Source: Saccharothrix sp. NRRL B-16314
GTDB lineage: Bacteria; Actinomycetota; Actinomycetes; Mycobacteriales; Pseudonocardiaceae
Direction of reading: 5' to 3'
Length of the DNA stretch: 64,000 bases
Assembly (NCBI RefSeq): GCF_000716595.1
Contig: NZ_JNXC01000001.1
Coordinates: 496,001-560,000 of the forward strand
Numbering within the stretch: the stretch's first letter is position 1; each line of letters starts with the position of its first letter. Below are positions 34,537-43,763 of the stretch, in pieces. A program made the translations under genes and the position numbers. Below the pieces are notes generated by a model that was not told the DNA's origin, did not search any database, and was given only the letters and a program-made list of their open reading frames with translations.

Positions 34537-36066
34537 GTGGACTCGTTCACCAACCTCCTCGAAGGATTCGCGACCGCCCTGACGCCGACGCACCTCGCGT
34601 TGGCCGCGCTGGGCGTGCTGCTGGGCACGGCGATCGGCGTGCTGCCGGGCATCGGGCCGGCCATGGCGGTGGCGTTGCTGCTGCCCGTCACCTACGGCCT
34701 GGAGCCGACCGGCGCGTTCATCATGTTCGCCGGCATCTACTACGGCGGCATGTTCGGCGGCTCGACCACGTCGATCCTGCTCAACACGCCGGGTGAGAGC
34801 GCGGCGGTGGTCGCGGCGATCGACGGCAACCCGATGGCGCGCAAGGGCCGTGGCGCGCAAGCGCTCGCGGCGGCGGCCATCGGGCACTTCGTCGGCGGGA
34901 TCATCGGCACGACCCTGCTCGTGCTGCTCGCGCCGACGGTGGCGAAGCTCGCCGTGGACATCGGCGCGCCCGACTTCTTCGCGATCATGGTGTTGGCGTT
35001 CATCGCGGTCACGTCCGTGCTCGGCGCGTCCAGGGTGCGCGGGTTCGCGTCGCTGCTGATCGGCCTCACGATCGGGCTGGTCGGGCTGGACGAGATGACC
35101 GGCCAGCAGCGGCTGACGTTCGGCTCGCTGCACCTGGCCGACGGCATCGACGTGGTGGTCGTCGCGGTCGCGCTGTTCGCGGTCGGCGAGTCCCTGTGGG
35201 TGGCCGCCCACCTGCGGCGCAAGCCGGCGACGGCGATCCCGGTCGGCCGCGCGTTCCTGGGCCGCGAGGACTTCCGGCGGTCGTGGAAGCCGTGGCTGCG
35301 CGGTCCGCTGATCGGGTTCCCGTTCGGCGCGGTGCCCGCCGGTGGCGCGGAGATCCCGACGTTCCTGTCGTACGTGGCGGAGAAGCGGCTCTCCAAGAAC
35401 CGGGAGGAGTTCGGCAAGGGCGCGATCGAGGGCGTCGCCGGTCCCGAGGCGACGGCCAGCGCGTCCGCGGCGGGCACGCTGGTGTCGATGCTGACGCTCG
35501 GGCTGCCGACGACGGCGGTGGCCGCGGTGATGCTGGCGGCGTTCCAGCAGTACGGCATCCAGCCGGGGCCGCTGCTGTTCGAACGGGAGTCCGCGCTGGT
35601 CTGGGGCCTGATCGCGTCCCTGTTCGTCGGCCTGTGCCTGCTGCTGGTGCTGAACCTGCCGCTGGCACCGGTGTGGGCGAAGCTGCTGCGCATCCCGCGG
35701 CCGTACTTGTACGCGGGAATCCTGTTCTTCGCCAGCGTCGGGGCGTACGCGGTGAAGGCCGACGTGTTCGACCTGCTGGTGATGTTCGTGATCGGGGTGC
35801 TGGGCTTCGTGATGCGCCGGTACGGCCTGCCCGTGCTGCCCGCGATCATCGCCGTCATCCTCGGGCCGGCCGCCGAGCAGCAGATGCGCCGGGCGTTGCA
35901 GCTGTCGGACGGCTCGCTGACCGGCCTGGTCAACACCCCGTTCTCGCTGGTCGTCTACGCGGTCGTGGCGGTCCTGCTCGCGTGGCCGCTGATCAGCCGC
36001 CTGTTCCGCAAGCCCGCGCCGCCCGCACCTCCCGCGCAGGTGGAGCGGCCGAAGGTGGACGCCTGA
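34537..36066 (+). CDS. tctA: Tripartite tricarboxylate transporter large membrane subunit
   Basis: 509 residues, 11-12 transmembrane helices. Family signatures [21 protein letters not shown] (about 28-48), [18 protein letters not shown] (about 70-87) and the second-half repeat [19 protein letters not shown] with [20 protein letters not shown]. Forms the translocation pathway for citrate-like carboxylates. Its last codons (GTG GAC GCC TGA) are the first unit of a degenerate tandem repeat. Confidence 0.95.
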   Translation: MDSFTNLLEGFATALTPTHLALAALGVLLGTAIGVLPGIGPAMAVALLLPVTYGLEPTGAFIMFAGIYYGGMFGGSTTSILLNTPGESAAVVAAIDGNPMARKGRGAQALAAAAIGHFVGGIIGTTLLVLLAPTVAKLAVDIGAPDFFAIMVLAFIAVTSVLGASRVRGFASLLIGLTIGLVGLDEMTGQQRLTFGSLHLADGIDVVVVAVALFAVGESLWVAAHLRRKPATAIPVGRAFLGREDFRRSWKPWLRGPLIGFPFGAVPAGGAEIPTFLSYVAEKRLSKNREEFGKGAIEGVAGPEATASASAAGTLVSMLTLGLPTTAVAAVMLAAFQQYGIQPGPLLFERESALVWGLIASLFVGLCLLLVLNLPLAPVWAKLLRIPRPYLYAGILFFASVGAYAVKADVFDLLVMFVIGVLGFVMRRYGLPVLPAIIAVILGPAAEQQMRRALQLSDGSLTGLVNTPFSLVVYAVVAVLLAWPLISRLFRKPAPPAPPAQVERPKVDA

Positions 36067-36186
36067 CGCGGGTGGCTGCCTGGCGCGGGTAGCTGCCTGA
36101 CTTGGGTGGACGTCTGGCGGGATGGCTGCCTGGCGCGGTGTCGGCCTGGCGCGGTGGACGCCTTACGGGGTGGCTGCCTAACGCGG
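36055..36186. repeat. Eight-unit 16-17 bp degenerate tandem repeat spanning the tctA stop
   Basis: Units of the form GTGGCTGCCTGGCGCGG at 36055, 36072, 36089, 36106, 36122, 36139, 36155 and 36171. The first unit contains the final codons and stop of tctA; the array stops about 12 bp before the convergent TetR stop. Confidence 0.85.
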
Positions 36187-36198
36187 GGTGGCCTCGGC

Positions 36199-36759
36199 CT
36201 AGTCCGGCGGGGTGAGCAGCCCGTCCAGCACGGCGTCCAGCCCGGGTTTGACCACCTCGGGCCGGGCGCCGCGGTGGGCGACCAGGTTCGCCGCCAGCGG
36301 CGCCAGCAGGGCGTCCGCGGTGAACGCGGCGTCCACGTCCGGTCGGGCACGGGCGATCAGCAGGGTCAGGTGGCGGTGGTGCGCGTCGTAGGCGCCGCCG
36401 AAGCGGGCGAACGGTCCGGCGGTCTCCGCCATCAGGAGCAGGTCGAGCTGGGCGAACGTGCGGTCCACCAACGCGTGCAGGAACGCCCTGATCCGCTCGG
36501 CCGGTGGCGCGCCGGGGCCGACCGGCGGCGGACCGGTGAGGAACGCGGCCTGGAACTCGCGCTCGGAGGCGTCGATCATCGCGTGGGCCAGGCCGGACCG
36601 GTCGCCGAAGCGGCGGTAGAGGGTGCCGACGCCCACCCCGGACGCGGCGGCGACCTCGGCCATGGCGAGGCCCTCGATGCCGCGCTCGGCCACGATGTCG
36701 GCGGCGGCGGCGAGGATCTTCGCCCGGTTCTTGGCGGCGTCGGCCCGCTCGCGCGTCAC
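36199..36759 (-). CDS. TetR-family transcriptional regulator
   Basis: 186 residues. N-terminal HTH: KNRAKILAAAADIVAERGIEGLAMAEVAAASGVGVGTLYRRFGDRSGL (about 10-57). The C-terminal ligand domain is small and helical. Divergent from an SDR-gdx pair with a 46-bp double dyad in between, so it most likely represses that operon and itself. The ligand is unknown, perhaps the SDR substrate or a toxic cation exported by Gdx. Confidence 0.93.
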   Translation of the reverse strand: MTRERADAAKNRAKILAAAADIVAERGIEGLAMAEVAAASGVGVGTLYRRFGDRSGLAHAMIDASEREFQAAFLTGPPPVGPGAPPAERIRAFLHALVDRTFAQLDLLLMAETAGPFARFGGAYDAHHRHLTLLIARARPDVDAAFTADALLAPLAANLVAHRGARPEVVKPGLDAVLDGLLTPPD

Positions 36760-36783
36760 GCCGGCAGCTTAACGGCCCTCGAC

Positions 36784-36829
36784 AACCGGAACTGGTTCCG
36801 CTTAAGCTGAAGCGGAACGAGTTCCGGTT
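36784..36829. promoter_or_regulatory. Double palindromic TetR operator
   Basis: Two perfect 14-bp palindromes, CGGAACTGGTTCCG (36787-36800) and CGGAACGAGTTCCG (36813-36826), are 26 bp apart centre to centre. Together they form a larger dyad with ends AACCGGAACT and AGTTCCGGTT. TAAGCT (36803-36808), a -10-like box, sits between them, so bound repressor would cover the promoter. Confidence 0.8.
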
Positions 36830-36842
36830 AATGGGGGAAGCG

Positions 36843-37583
36843 ATGAGGCAGCTGGCAGGCAAGTCCGCGCTGGTCACGGGTGGCAGCCGGGGAATCGGGG
36901 CGGCCGTCGCCCAGCGGTTGGCGCGCGAGGGCGCGAACGTGGCGATCACGTACGCGCAGTCCGGCGACCGCGCCCGTGCGGTGGTCGAGGAGATGACGGC
37001 CACGGGCGTGCAGGCGTTCGCGGTCGCGGCCGAAGCGACCGACGTCGCCGCCCTGCGCGCCGCCGCGGACCGCGCCGCGACCGCGTTCGGCGGGCTCGAC
37101 ATCCTCGTGAACAACGCGGGCATCGCCCCCTACGGGCCGTTCGAGGACTTCACCGTCGAGGACGTCGACCGAACCCTTGTCATCCACGCCCGTGCGGCGT
37201 TCGTGCTGGTCCAGGCGGTCGTGCCGCACATGAGAGCCGGCGGTCGGATCGTCGGGATCGGCAGCAGCCTGGTCGAACGGGTGCCGGACCCCGGCTGGGC
37301 GCTCTACGCGATGAGCAAGTCCGCGCTGATCGGGCTGACCAAGGGCCTGGCCCGCGACCTCGGCCCGCGCGGCATCACCGTCAACCTGGTCCACCCCGGC
37401 TCGACCGACACCGAGATGAACCCGGCCGACGGCCCCGACGCCGACGGCGAGCGCCGCCACACCGCGCTCGGCCGGTACTGCGACCCGGAGGACGTGGCGG
37501 CGGCGGTGGCGCACCTGGTCGGTGACGGCGGGCGCAACATCACCGGCGCGGCGCTCGTCGTGGACGCGGGAGCGGTGGCGTAG
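36843..37583 (+). CDS. Short-chain dehydrogenase/reductase (FabG-like)
   Basis: 246 residues from ATG 36843, which follows the purine-rich GGGGGAAG; ATG 36831 is an in-frame alternative directly beside the operator. Motifs: TGGSRGIGAAVA (about 10), NNAGIAPYGPF (about 85), catalytic YAMSK (about 148), and the C-terminal GDGGRNITGAALVVDAGAVA. Typical 3-oxoacyl/sugar-alcohol SDR. Followed after 2 nt by gdx in one operon under the TetR protein. Confidence 0.9.
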   Translation: MRQLAGKSALVTGGSRGIGAAVAQRLAREGANVAITYAQSGDRARAVVEEMTATGVQAFAVAAEATDVAALRAAADRAATAFGGLDILVNNAGIAPYGPFEDFTVEDVDRTLVIHARAAFVLVQAVVPHMRAGGRIVGIGSSLVERVPDPGWALYAMSKSALIGLTKGLARDLGPRGITVNLVHPGSTDTEMNPADGPDADGERRHTALGRYCDPEDVAAAVAHLVGDGGRNITGAALVVDAGAVA

Positions 37584-37585
37584 CC

Positions 37586-37894
37586 ATGGCCTGGTTGCTG
37601 CTGCTCGGCGCGGCGCTGCTGGAGGTCGTGTGGGCCACGGCGGTGGGCCGGTCGGACGGTTTCACCCGGCTGTGGCCGACGGTCGTGGGCATCGCGGCGG
37701 CGGTGACGAGCTTCGTGATGCTCGCGATCGCCATGCGCGCCCTGCCCGTCGGGACGGCCTACGCCGTGTGGGTCGGGCTCGGTGCCGTCGGCGTGGTCCT
37801 GGTGGGCATCTCCGCAGGTGAGAGCGCGTCACCGCTGCGGCTGGCGTGCCTGGCGCTGATCGTCCTCGGGGTGGTGGGGCTCAAGCTGGCCTGA
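37586..37894 (+). CDS. gdx: SMR-family exporter, guanidinium exporter Gdx (SugE) type
   Basis: 102 residues, four helices, dual-topology small multidrug resistance protein. The conserved membrane Glu is in LLEVVWATAVG (about residue 13), with WPTVVGIAAAVTSF, the Gdx-type loop PVGTAYAVWVGLGAVG (about 54-69) and the C-terminal GESASPLRLACLALIVLGVVGLKL. These match SugE/Gdx better than EmrE/QacE. Proton-coupled export of guanidinium is expected. The 3' end overlaps the convergent LacI gene by 14 bp. Confidence 0.88.
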   Translation: MAWLLLLGAALLEVVWATAVGRSDGFTRLWPTVVGIAAAVTSFVMLAIAMRALPVGTAYAVWVGLGAVGVVLVGISAGESASPLRLACLALIVLGVVGLKLA

Positions 37895-38876
37895 CCGGCG
37901 GTGCGGTGGTGGTGCGGACGACCAGGGACGGGTGCAGCAGGTGGCGCACGGGCTCGTCGCGCTCACCCCGCACGCGTTGCAGCAGGGCTCCGGCGGCGAG
38001 GCGGCCGAACTCGTTGCGCGGCTGGTCGACCGTGGTCAGGGAGACGTGCCGCAACGCGGCCAGCGAGGTGTTGTCGTAGCCCACCACCGAGACGTCGTGC
38101 GGAACGCGGAAACCGGCTTCCTCCAACGCGGAGATCGCGCCGATCGCGTTGAAGTCGTTGCACGAGATGATCGCGGTGGGCAGGTCGTCCAGCAGGCCCT
38201 GGACGGCACGCGCGCCGCCCGCGTCGGTGTACTCGCTGCCCACCACGCGCGGCGGGAGGCCGTGGGACGCCATCGCGGTGAGGTACCCGCGTCGCCGGGG
38301 CGCGGCCTGCGTGCCCCCGCCGCCGTCGAGGTGCGCGATCCTCTTGTGCCCCAACGACACCAGGTGGTCCACGGCCAACCCGATGCCGCGCTCGCCGTCG
38401 TCGTTCACGGTGTCTACAGTGGACAGTCGGGACGATCGCGCCACCAGGACCACGGGAGTGTGGTCCGCCGCCTGCGCGATGTCCGCGGCCGGCACCACCG
38501 GCGACAGCAGGACCAACCCCGCCGGCCGGAACGACAGCAGGCTCCGCAACGCCCGCCGTTCCCGCGTCGGACTGCGCCCGCCGGTGTTGATGATCAGCTC
38601 GAAGCCCTGCTCGGCCGCCACCGCGTCGAGCCCGTCCACGACTTCCGCGAAGAACGCGTTGTGCAGGTCGGACACCATCACGCCGAGCACGTGCGACGTG
38701 CGGCTGGCCAGCGACCGCGCCATGGCGTGCGGCGAGTACCCCAGCTCCTCGGCCGCCTTCAGCACGGCCGCCCGTCGCTGATCGCTCACTTTCGGTGATC
38801 CCCGCATCACCAGCGACACCAGCGCGCGGGACACGCCGGCGCGCGCCGCGACGTCCTCCATCGTCGGTCTGACCAC
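37881..38876 (-). CDS. LacI-family regulator of inositol cluster
   Basis: About 331 residues. HTH MEDVAARAGVSRALVSLVMRGSPKVSD (about 6-32) with a LacI hinge, then an effector-binding domain (HVLGVMVSDLHNAFFAEVVDGLD, LVSLGHKRIAHLDG, SVVGYDNTSLAALRHVSLTTVDQP). GTG 38876 follows a GAGGGGAGGGG site. Divergent from the inositol operon with two GAGCGCTC-centred operators between; likely an IolR-like repressor. Confidence 0.92.
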   Translation of the reverse strand: MVRPTMEDVAARAGVSRALVSLVMRGSPKVSDQRRAAVLKAAEELGYSPHAMARSLASRTSHVLGVMVSDLHNAFFAEVVDGLDAVAAEQGFELIINTGGRSPTRERRALRSLLSFRPAGLVLLSPVVPAADIAQAADHTPVVLVARSSRLSTVDTVNDDGERGIGLAVDHLVSLGHKRIAHLDGGGGTQAAPRRRGYLTAMASHGLPPRVVGSEYTDAGGARAVQGLLDDLPTAIISCNDFNAIGAISALEEAGFRVPHDVSVVGYDNTSLAALRHVSLTTVDQPRNEFGRLAAGALLQRVRGERDEPVRHLLHPSLVVRTTTAPPVRPA

Positions 38877-38958
38877 CGGCCCCTCCCCTCCACGGCCACC
38901 GTCGGACGTCACGAGCGGGAAACGCACCCTTGACACCCGTGTGACGGACGCTACAGCC

Positions 38959-38988
38959 TTAGAGCGCTCCAACAAATAGAGCGCTCTA
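38959..38988. promoter_or_regulatory. Tandem LacI-type operators of the inositol operon
   Basis: TTAGAGCGCTCCAA (38959-38972) and the perfect palindrome TAGAGCGCTCTA (38977-38988), centres 17 bp apart. Both match the TGGAGCGCTCCA-like LacI-family consensus and lie between the divergent LacI and iolG genes. Confidence 0.78.
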
Positions 38989-39025
38989 ACGTCAGACCGC
39001 CTCTACCAGGACGGAGACCAGCGGG

Positions 39026-40030
39026 ATGCGCATCGGAGTTGCCGGCGTCGGTCGGATCGGCACCATGCACGCCACCAACCTGGCCACCCTCGACGAGGTC
39101 GACGAAGTGCTGCTGTTCGACCCCGTGCCCGGCCGCGCGGCGCAGGCGTCCGCCGCGCTGCCCGGCACCAGGAGCGTGGACGACCTCGACGCGCTGCTCA
39201 CCGCCAGTGACGGAGTCCTGCTGGCCACGCCCACCACCACGCACCCGGCGCTGCTGCGCGAAGCCATCGCGGCGCGCGTCCCGACGCTGTGCGAGAAGCC
39301 CATCGCGGGCGACGTGGACGAGATGCGGGCGTTGGTCGACGACGTGGAGGCGTCCGGTGTGGACGTCCTGGTCGGCTTCCAGCGCCGGTTCGACCCGGCG
39401 GTGTCCGAACTGCACCAGCGCATCCGGGCCGGCGACGTCGGTGACGTCTACCTGGTCCGGGCGCTCGGCAACGACGCGCAGCCGCCCGACTTCTCCTACC
39501 TGCCGCAGTCCGGCGGCATCTTCCGCGACCTGCTGATCCACGACCTGGACGCGGTGCCGTGGCTGGTCGGGGAGCCGGTTGTGGAGGTGTACGCGTCCGG
39601 ATCGGTGCTGGTGGACCAGGCGTTCGCCGACGCCGACGACGTGGACAACGCCGTGGTGCTGCTGAAGTTCGCGGGCGGCGCGCACGCGATGCTGGCCGGC
39701 GGCCGGCACGACCCGCTCGGCTACGACCACCGCATCGAGGTCCTGGGCAGCCGTGATTCGCTGACCGTCGGCCTCGACCCGCGCACGCCGCTGACGTCGC
39801 TGGAACCCGAGGGCCCGAAGGTCGCGGCCGACGCCTACCCCGGCTTCCCGGAGCGCTTCCACCGCGCCTACCTGAACGAGGTGGCCGTGTTCACGCAGGT
39901 GGTGGCGGGCACGGTGGCGAACCCGTCGCCCGCGAGGGAGAGTTTGATCAGCCTCCGGCTGGCCGAGGCGTGCGAGCAGTCCCGGCGCACCGGTGCTCCG
40001 GTGCGCGTCCACACGGAGGTCGTCGCGTGA
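39026..40030 (+). CDS. iolG: Gfo/Idh/MocA oxidoreductase, probable inositol 2-dehydrogenase
   Basis: 334 residues. NAD-binding GVAGVGRIGTMHATNL (about 4-19), the family signature TLCEKPIAGD (about 90-99) and the catalytic-region motif FRDLLIHDLD (His-Asp, about 166-175). Oxidises myo-inositol (or scyllo/chiro isomers) to the inosose. First gene of a tightly packed operon; overlaps the next gene by GTGA. Confidence 0.9.
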   Translation: MRIGVAGVGRIGTMHATNLATLDEVDEVLLFDPVPGRAAQASAALPGTRSVDDLDALLTASDGVLLATPTTTHPALLREAIAARVPTLCEKPIAGDVDEMRALVDDVEASGVDVLVGFQRRFDPAVSELHQRIRAGDVGDVYLVRALGNDAQPPDFSYLPQSGGIFRDLLIHDLDAVPWLVGEPVVEVYASGSVLVDQAFADADDVDNAVVLLKFAGGAHAMLAGGRHDPLGYDHRIEVLGSRDSLTVGLDPRTPLTSLEPEGPKVAADAYPGFPERFHRAYLNEVAVFTQVVAGTVANPSPARESLISLRLAEACEQSRRTGAPVRVHTEVVA

Positions 40031-40890
40031 AGATCGCCGGAGCGCCCATCTCCTGGGGTGTCTGCGAGGTGCCCGGGTGGGGTCGCGTGCTCGACCCCGC
40101 GACCGTCCTGGCCGAAATGGCCTCGCTCGGGTTGCGAGCCACCGAACTCGGTCCGCCGGACTACCTGCCCGCCGAACCACAGGCCCTGAAGGCCGTGCTG
40201 GACGGACACGGCCTGTCGTTGGTCGGCGGGTTCCTGGCCGTCCCGCTGCACACCGGCGATCAGTCCACAGTGGACGAAGCGGGCCGCGTCGCCGCGCTGC
40301 TGGCCGCGGCGGGTGCGGAAGTGCTGGTGCTGGCCGCCGCGACCGGCCTCGACGGCTACGACGAACGCCCCGCGCTCACCGACGACCAGTGGCGCACCCT
40401 GATCGACACCGCCGCCGCCATCCGCGACGACGCCGCGCGCCACGGCCTGCGCACCGTGCTGCACCCGCACGTGGGCACGCACGTCGAGCGCAAGGCCGAG
40501 GTCGAGCGGTTCCTCGCCGACTCCGACCTGCCGCTCTGCCTGGACACCGGCCACCTCCTCATCGGCGGCACGGACCCGGTCGACCTGGCCCGCCGGTTCC
40601 CCGAGCGGATCGGGCACGTGCACCTCAAGGACGTCCGCGCCGACGTCGCGGCCACCGTGCGTGCCGGGGACACCGGTTACACGGCCGCCGTCCAGCAGCG
40701 GATGTACGTGCCGCTCGGCGACGGCGACGTGGACGTGGCAGCCCTGGTGGCGTTCCTCGGGGACGCCGGCTACACCGGCTGGTACGTCCTCGAGCAGGAC
40801 ACCGCGCTCGGTGCCGACAGCCCGCTCGACACACCCCTGCGGGACACCGGGCGCAGCCTCGCGCACCTCACCCAGATCACCACCGCCTGA
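40027..40890 (+). CDS. Sugar phosphate isomerase/epimerase, IolE-like (inosose dehydratase/isomerase)
   Basis: 287-residue TIM barrel: APISWGVCEVPGWGRVLDP (about 5-23) is strongly reminiscent of IolE (APIGWTNDDLP-type start), with TELGPPDYLP, LHPHVGTHVE, LCLDTGHLLIGG and GHVHLKDV, which carry the metal ligands. Most likely 2-keto-myo-inositol dehydratase, filling the IolE step, though an inosose isomerase (IolI/IolH) is possible. Coupled to iolG by the GTGA overlap. Confidence 0.8.
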   Translation: MKIAGAPISWGVCEVPGWGRVLDPATVLAEMASLGLRATELGPPDYLPAEPQALKAVLDGHGLSLVGGFLAVPLHTGDQSTVDEAGRVAALLAAAGAEVLVLAAATGLDGYDERPALTDDQWRTLIDTAAAIRDDAARHGLRTVLHPHVGTHVERKAEVERFLADSDLPLCLDTGHLLIGGTDPVDLARRFPERIGHVHLKDVRADVAATVRAGDTGYTAAVQQRMYVPLGDGDVDVAALVAFLGDAGYTGWYVLEQDTALGADSPLDTPLRDTGRSLAHLTQITTA

Positions 40891-40912
40891 TCATTCCCAG
40901 CGAGGAGAGACG

Positions 40913-41917
40913 ATGACGTCCACTCGGAAGGGCCTGCGTGCGGGCTCCCTGCAACTCGGACTCGCGCTGTCCGGACTCGTGCTGCTGGCCGCGTGCAGCG
41001 GTCCCGGCGCGGACAACAGCGCGAACACCGGGACCGCCGCCGCCCAGGCGCCGACCGGCGACCTCCGCGTCGCCGTGATCACCCACGGCAGCGCGGGCGA
41101 CGCGTTCTGGAACGTGGTGAAGAACGGCGCCACCGACGCGGGCAAGCAGCTCGGCGTCACGGTCGACTACAACTCCGACGGCGACCCCGGCCGGCAGTCC
41201 ACTTTGATCGACAACGCGGCGTCGCAGAAGGTCGGCGGCATCGTCGTGTCGATGGCCAACCCGGACGCGCTGAAGACCTCGATCGAGAACGCGGTCAAGG
41301 CGGGCATCCCGGTCATCACCATCAACTCGGGCTCGGACAAGAGCTCTTCGTTCGGCGCGCTCGCGCACGTCGGGCAGGAGGAGAGCGTCGCCGGCGAGGA
41401 AGCGGGCCGCAAGCTCAAGGAAGCCGGCAAGACCAAGCTGCTGTGCGTGATCCACGAGGCCGGGAACGTCGGGCTCAACCAGCGCTGCGACGGCGCGCGC
41501 ACCGGCTTCGGCGGCGCCGTCGCCAACCTCCAGGTCGACATCAACAACCCCACCGACGTGGAGTCCCGGATCAAGGGCGCGTTGCAGACCGATCCGTCCA
41601 TCGACGCCGTGCTCGCGCTGAACCCGCAGGTCGCGGTGTCGTCGGTGAACGCGGTCAAGGGCGCGTCGGCCAAGGCGGCGGTCGCCACGTTCGACCTCAA
41701 CGCCGACGTCACCGCCGCGATCAAGGCCGGTGACGTGCTGTTCGCCGTCGACCAGCAGCAGTACGAGCAGGGCTACCTGCCGATCGTGATGCTCAAGCTC
41801 TACCGCGACAACGCCAACACCGTCGGCGGCGGCAAGCCGGTGCTCACCGGGCCGGGCTTCGTCGACAAGTCCAACGTGGACAAGGTGGCCGAGTACGCCG
41901 AGCGCGGCACCCGCTGA
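40913..41917 (+). CDS. Sugar (inositol) ABC transporter substrate-binding lipoprotein
   Basis: 334 residues. Signal peptide with lipobox LLAACSG (Cys about 28), then a periplasmic-binding-protein type I domain: [67 protein letters not shown] and [13 protein letters not shown]. Ribose/inositol-type (Peripla_BP_4). The ATG follows GAGGAGAG. Feeds the following permease and ATPase. Confidence 0.93.
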   Translation: MTSTRKGLRAGSLQLGLALSGLVLLAACSGPGADNSANTGTAAAQAPTGDLRVAVITHGSAGDAFWNVVKNGATDAGKQLGVTVDYNSDGDPGRQSTLIDNAASQKVGGIVVSMANPDALKTSIENAVKAGIPVITINSGSDKSSSFGALAHVGQEESVAGEEAGRKLKEAGKTKLLCVIHEAGNVGLNQRCDGARTGFGGAVANLQVDINNPTDVESRIKGALQTDPSIDAVLALNPQVAVSSVNAVKGASAKAAVATFDLNADVTAAIKAGDVLFAVDQQQYEQGYLPIVMLKLYRDNANTVGGGKPVLTGPGFVDKSNVDKVAEYAERGTR

Positions 41918-41919
41918 GG

Positions 41920-42966
41920 ATGACCCCCGTGACTCCGGCTCCACCGGTGGACGAGCGAGTCGGCTCGCCGAGGCTGCTCGACCGGCTGGTCCTGCGGCCC
42001 GAGATCGGCGCGCTGCTCGGCGCGCTGCTGGTCTTCGTGTTCTTCTCCGCGGTGACCGAGCGGTTCCTCAGCACCGGCGGGGTGGCGACGTGGCTGGACG
42101 ACGCGTCCACGCTCGGGATCATGGCGGTGGCGGTGGCGCTGCTCATGATCGGCGGCGAGTTCGACCTGTCCGCCGGCGTGATGACCGCGTCCAGCGCGTT
42201 GGTCACCGCGATCCTCGCGACCAGGCTGGGCTGGAACGTGTGGCTCGCGCTGCTCGCGTCGCTGGTGTTCGCGCTGGCGGTCGGCGCGCTGAACGGGTGG
42301 CTGGTGATGCGCACCGGGCTGCCCAGCTTCATCGTGACCCTGGGGACGTTCCTGGCGTTGCAGGGCCTCAACCTCGGCGTCACCCGCCTGGTGACCGGGA
42401 CCGTCCAGGTGTCCGGTATGCGATCCGCGGAGGGCTACTCCTCGGCCGGGTACCTGTTCGCGTCGACGTTCACCCTCGGCGGCACCTCGTTCTACGTGTC
42501 GATCGTGTGGTGGATCCTGTTCACGGTGATCGCGGCGACCGTCCTGGTGCGCACGAGGTTCGGGAACTGGATCTTCGCGGTCGGCGGGTCGGCGCTGTCG
42601 TCGCGGGCCGTCGGCGTGCCCGTGGTGCGCACCAAGATCCTGCTGTTCATGACCACGGCGGGCGCGGCGTGGCTCGTCGGGTCGATCAACATCCTGCGGT
42701 TCACGAGCGTGCAGGCGAACCAGGGCATCGGGCTGGAGTTCCAGTTCATCATCGCCGCGGTGATCGGCGGGTGCCTGCTGACCGGTGGCTTCGGCTCGGC
42801 GGTCGGCGCCGCGATCGGCGCGCTGATCTTCGGCATGGCCCGGCAGGGGATCGTCTACGCGAACTGGAACTCGGACTGGTTCCAGCTGTTCCTCGGCGTG
42901 ATGCTGCTGGCCGCCGTGCTGGTCAACAACGCGCTGCGGCGGCGGGCGGAGAGGGCGCGACGATGA
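41920..42966 (+). CDS. Sugar (inositol) ABC transporter permease
   Basis: 348 residues, BPD_transp_2 (RbsC/IatP-like) family with about 9-10 helices: [49 protein letters not shown] (EFDLSxG signature, about 76-85), [22 protein letters not shown] and [14 protein letters not shown]. Starts 2 nt after the binding-protein stop; overlaps the ATPase gene by ATGA. Confidence 0.93.
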   Translation: MTPVTPAPPVDERVGSPRLLDRLVLRPEIGALLGALLVFVFFSAVTERFLSTGGVATWLDDASTLGIMAVAVALLMIGGEFDLSAGVMTASSALVTAILATRLGWNVWLALLASLVFALAVGALNGWLVMRTGLPSFIVTLGTFLALQGLNLGVTRLVTGTVQVSGMRSAEGYSSAGYLFASTFTLGGTSFYVSIVWWILFTVIAATVLVRTRFGNWIFAVGGSALSSRAVGVPVVRTKILLFMTTAGAAWLVGSINILRFTSVQANQGIGLEFQFIIAAVIGGCLLTGGFGSAVGAAIGALIFGMARQGIVYANWNSDWFQLFLGVMLLAAVLVNNALRRRAERARR

Positions 42967-43763
42967 GTTCATCCCTCCTCGAAGTGCGCGGGATCGGCAA
43001 GACCTACGGCAGCGTGATCGCGTTGAAGGACGTGTCGACCGTGGTCAACGCCGGCGAGGTGACGTGCGTGCTCGGCGACAACGGCGCGGGCAAGTCCACG
43101 CTGATCAAGGTGTTGGCCGGGGTGCACCGGCACGACGCCGGTGAGTTCCTGGTCGACGGCTCGCCGGTGCGGTTCTCGTCCCCGCGCGAGGCCCTCGACC
43201 GGGGCATCGCCACGGTGTACCAGGACTTGGCGGTCGTGCCGCTGATGAGCGTGTGGCGGAACTTCTTCCTCGGGTCGGAGCCGACCGTCGGGTTCGGGCC
43301 GTTCCGGTTCATCGATCGGCGGAAGGGGCGGTCGGTGACGCGGACCGCGCTGGCCGGGATGGGCATCGACCTGCGGGACGTCGAGCAGCCGGTCGGCACG
43401 CTGTCCGGTGGTGAGCGGCAGTGCGTGGCGATCGCGCGGGCCGTGCACTTCGGGGCGAAGGTGCTGATCCTGGACGAGCCGACGGCGGCGCTCGGCGTCA
43501 AGCAGGCCGGGGTGGTGCTGAAGTACGTGGCGCAGGCTCGGGACCGCGGGCTGGGGGTCGTGCTGATCACCCACAACCCGCACCACGCCTACCCCGTGGG
43601 CGACCGGTTCCTGCTGCTCAAGCGCGGCCGTGCGCTGGGGACGTACGAGAAGTCGCAGATCAGCCTGGAGGAGTTGACCAGGCAGATGGCCGGCGGGGCG
43701 GAGCTGGAGGCCCTGGCCCACGAACTCCGCGGCGTCGAGGGCGACGGGGGTGTCGGGGGATGA
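42963..43763 (+). CDS. Sugar (inositol) ABC transporter ATP-binding protein
   Basis: 266 residues, a single ABC domain rather than the duplicated RbsA type: Walker [10 protein letters not shown] (about 38-46), Q-loop VYQDLAVVP, signature LSGGERQ (about 146), Walker [12 protein letters not shown] and H-loop LITHN. The Leu/Val-rich post-H segment and the ending in a Glu-rich tail fit sugar importers of the FrcA/XylG-single-NBD kind. Coupled to the permease and to iolC by ATGA overlaps. Confidence 0.92.
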   Translation: MSSSLLEVRGIGKTYGSVIALKDVSTVVNAGEVTCVLGDNGAGKSTLIKVLAGVHRHDAGEFLVDGSPVRFSSPREALDRGIATVYQDLAVVPLMSVWRNFFLGSEPTVGFGPFRFIDRRKGRSVTRTALAGMGIDLRDVEQPVGTLSGGERQCVAIARAVHFGAKVLILDEPTAALGVKQAGVVLKYVAQARDRGLGVVLITHNPHHAYPVGDRFLLLKRGRALGTYEKSQISLEELTRQMAGGAELEALAHELRGVEGDGGVGG

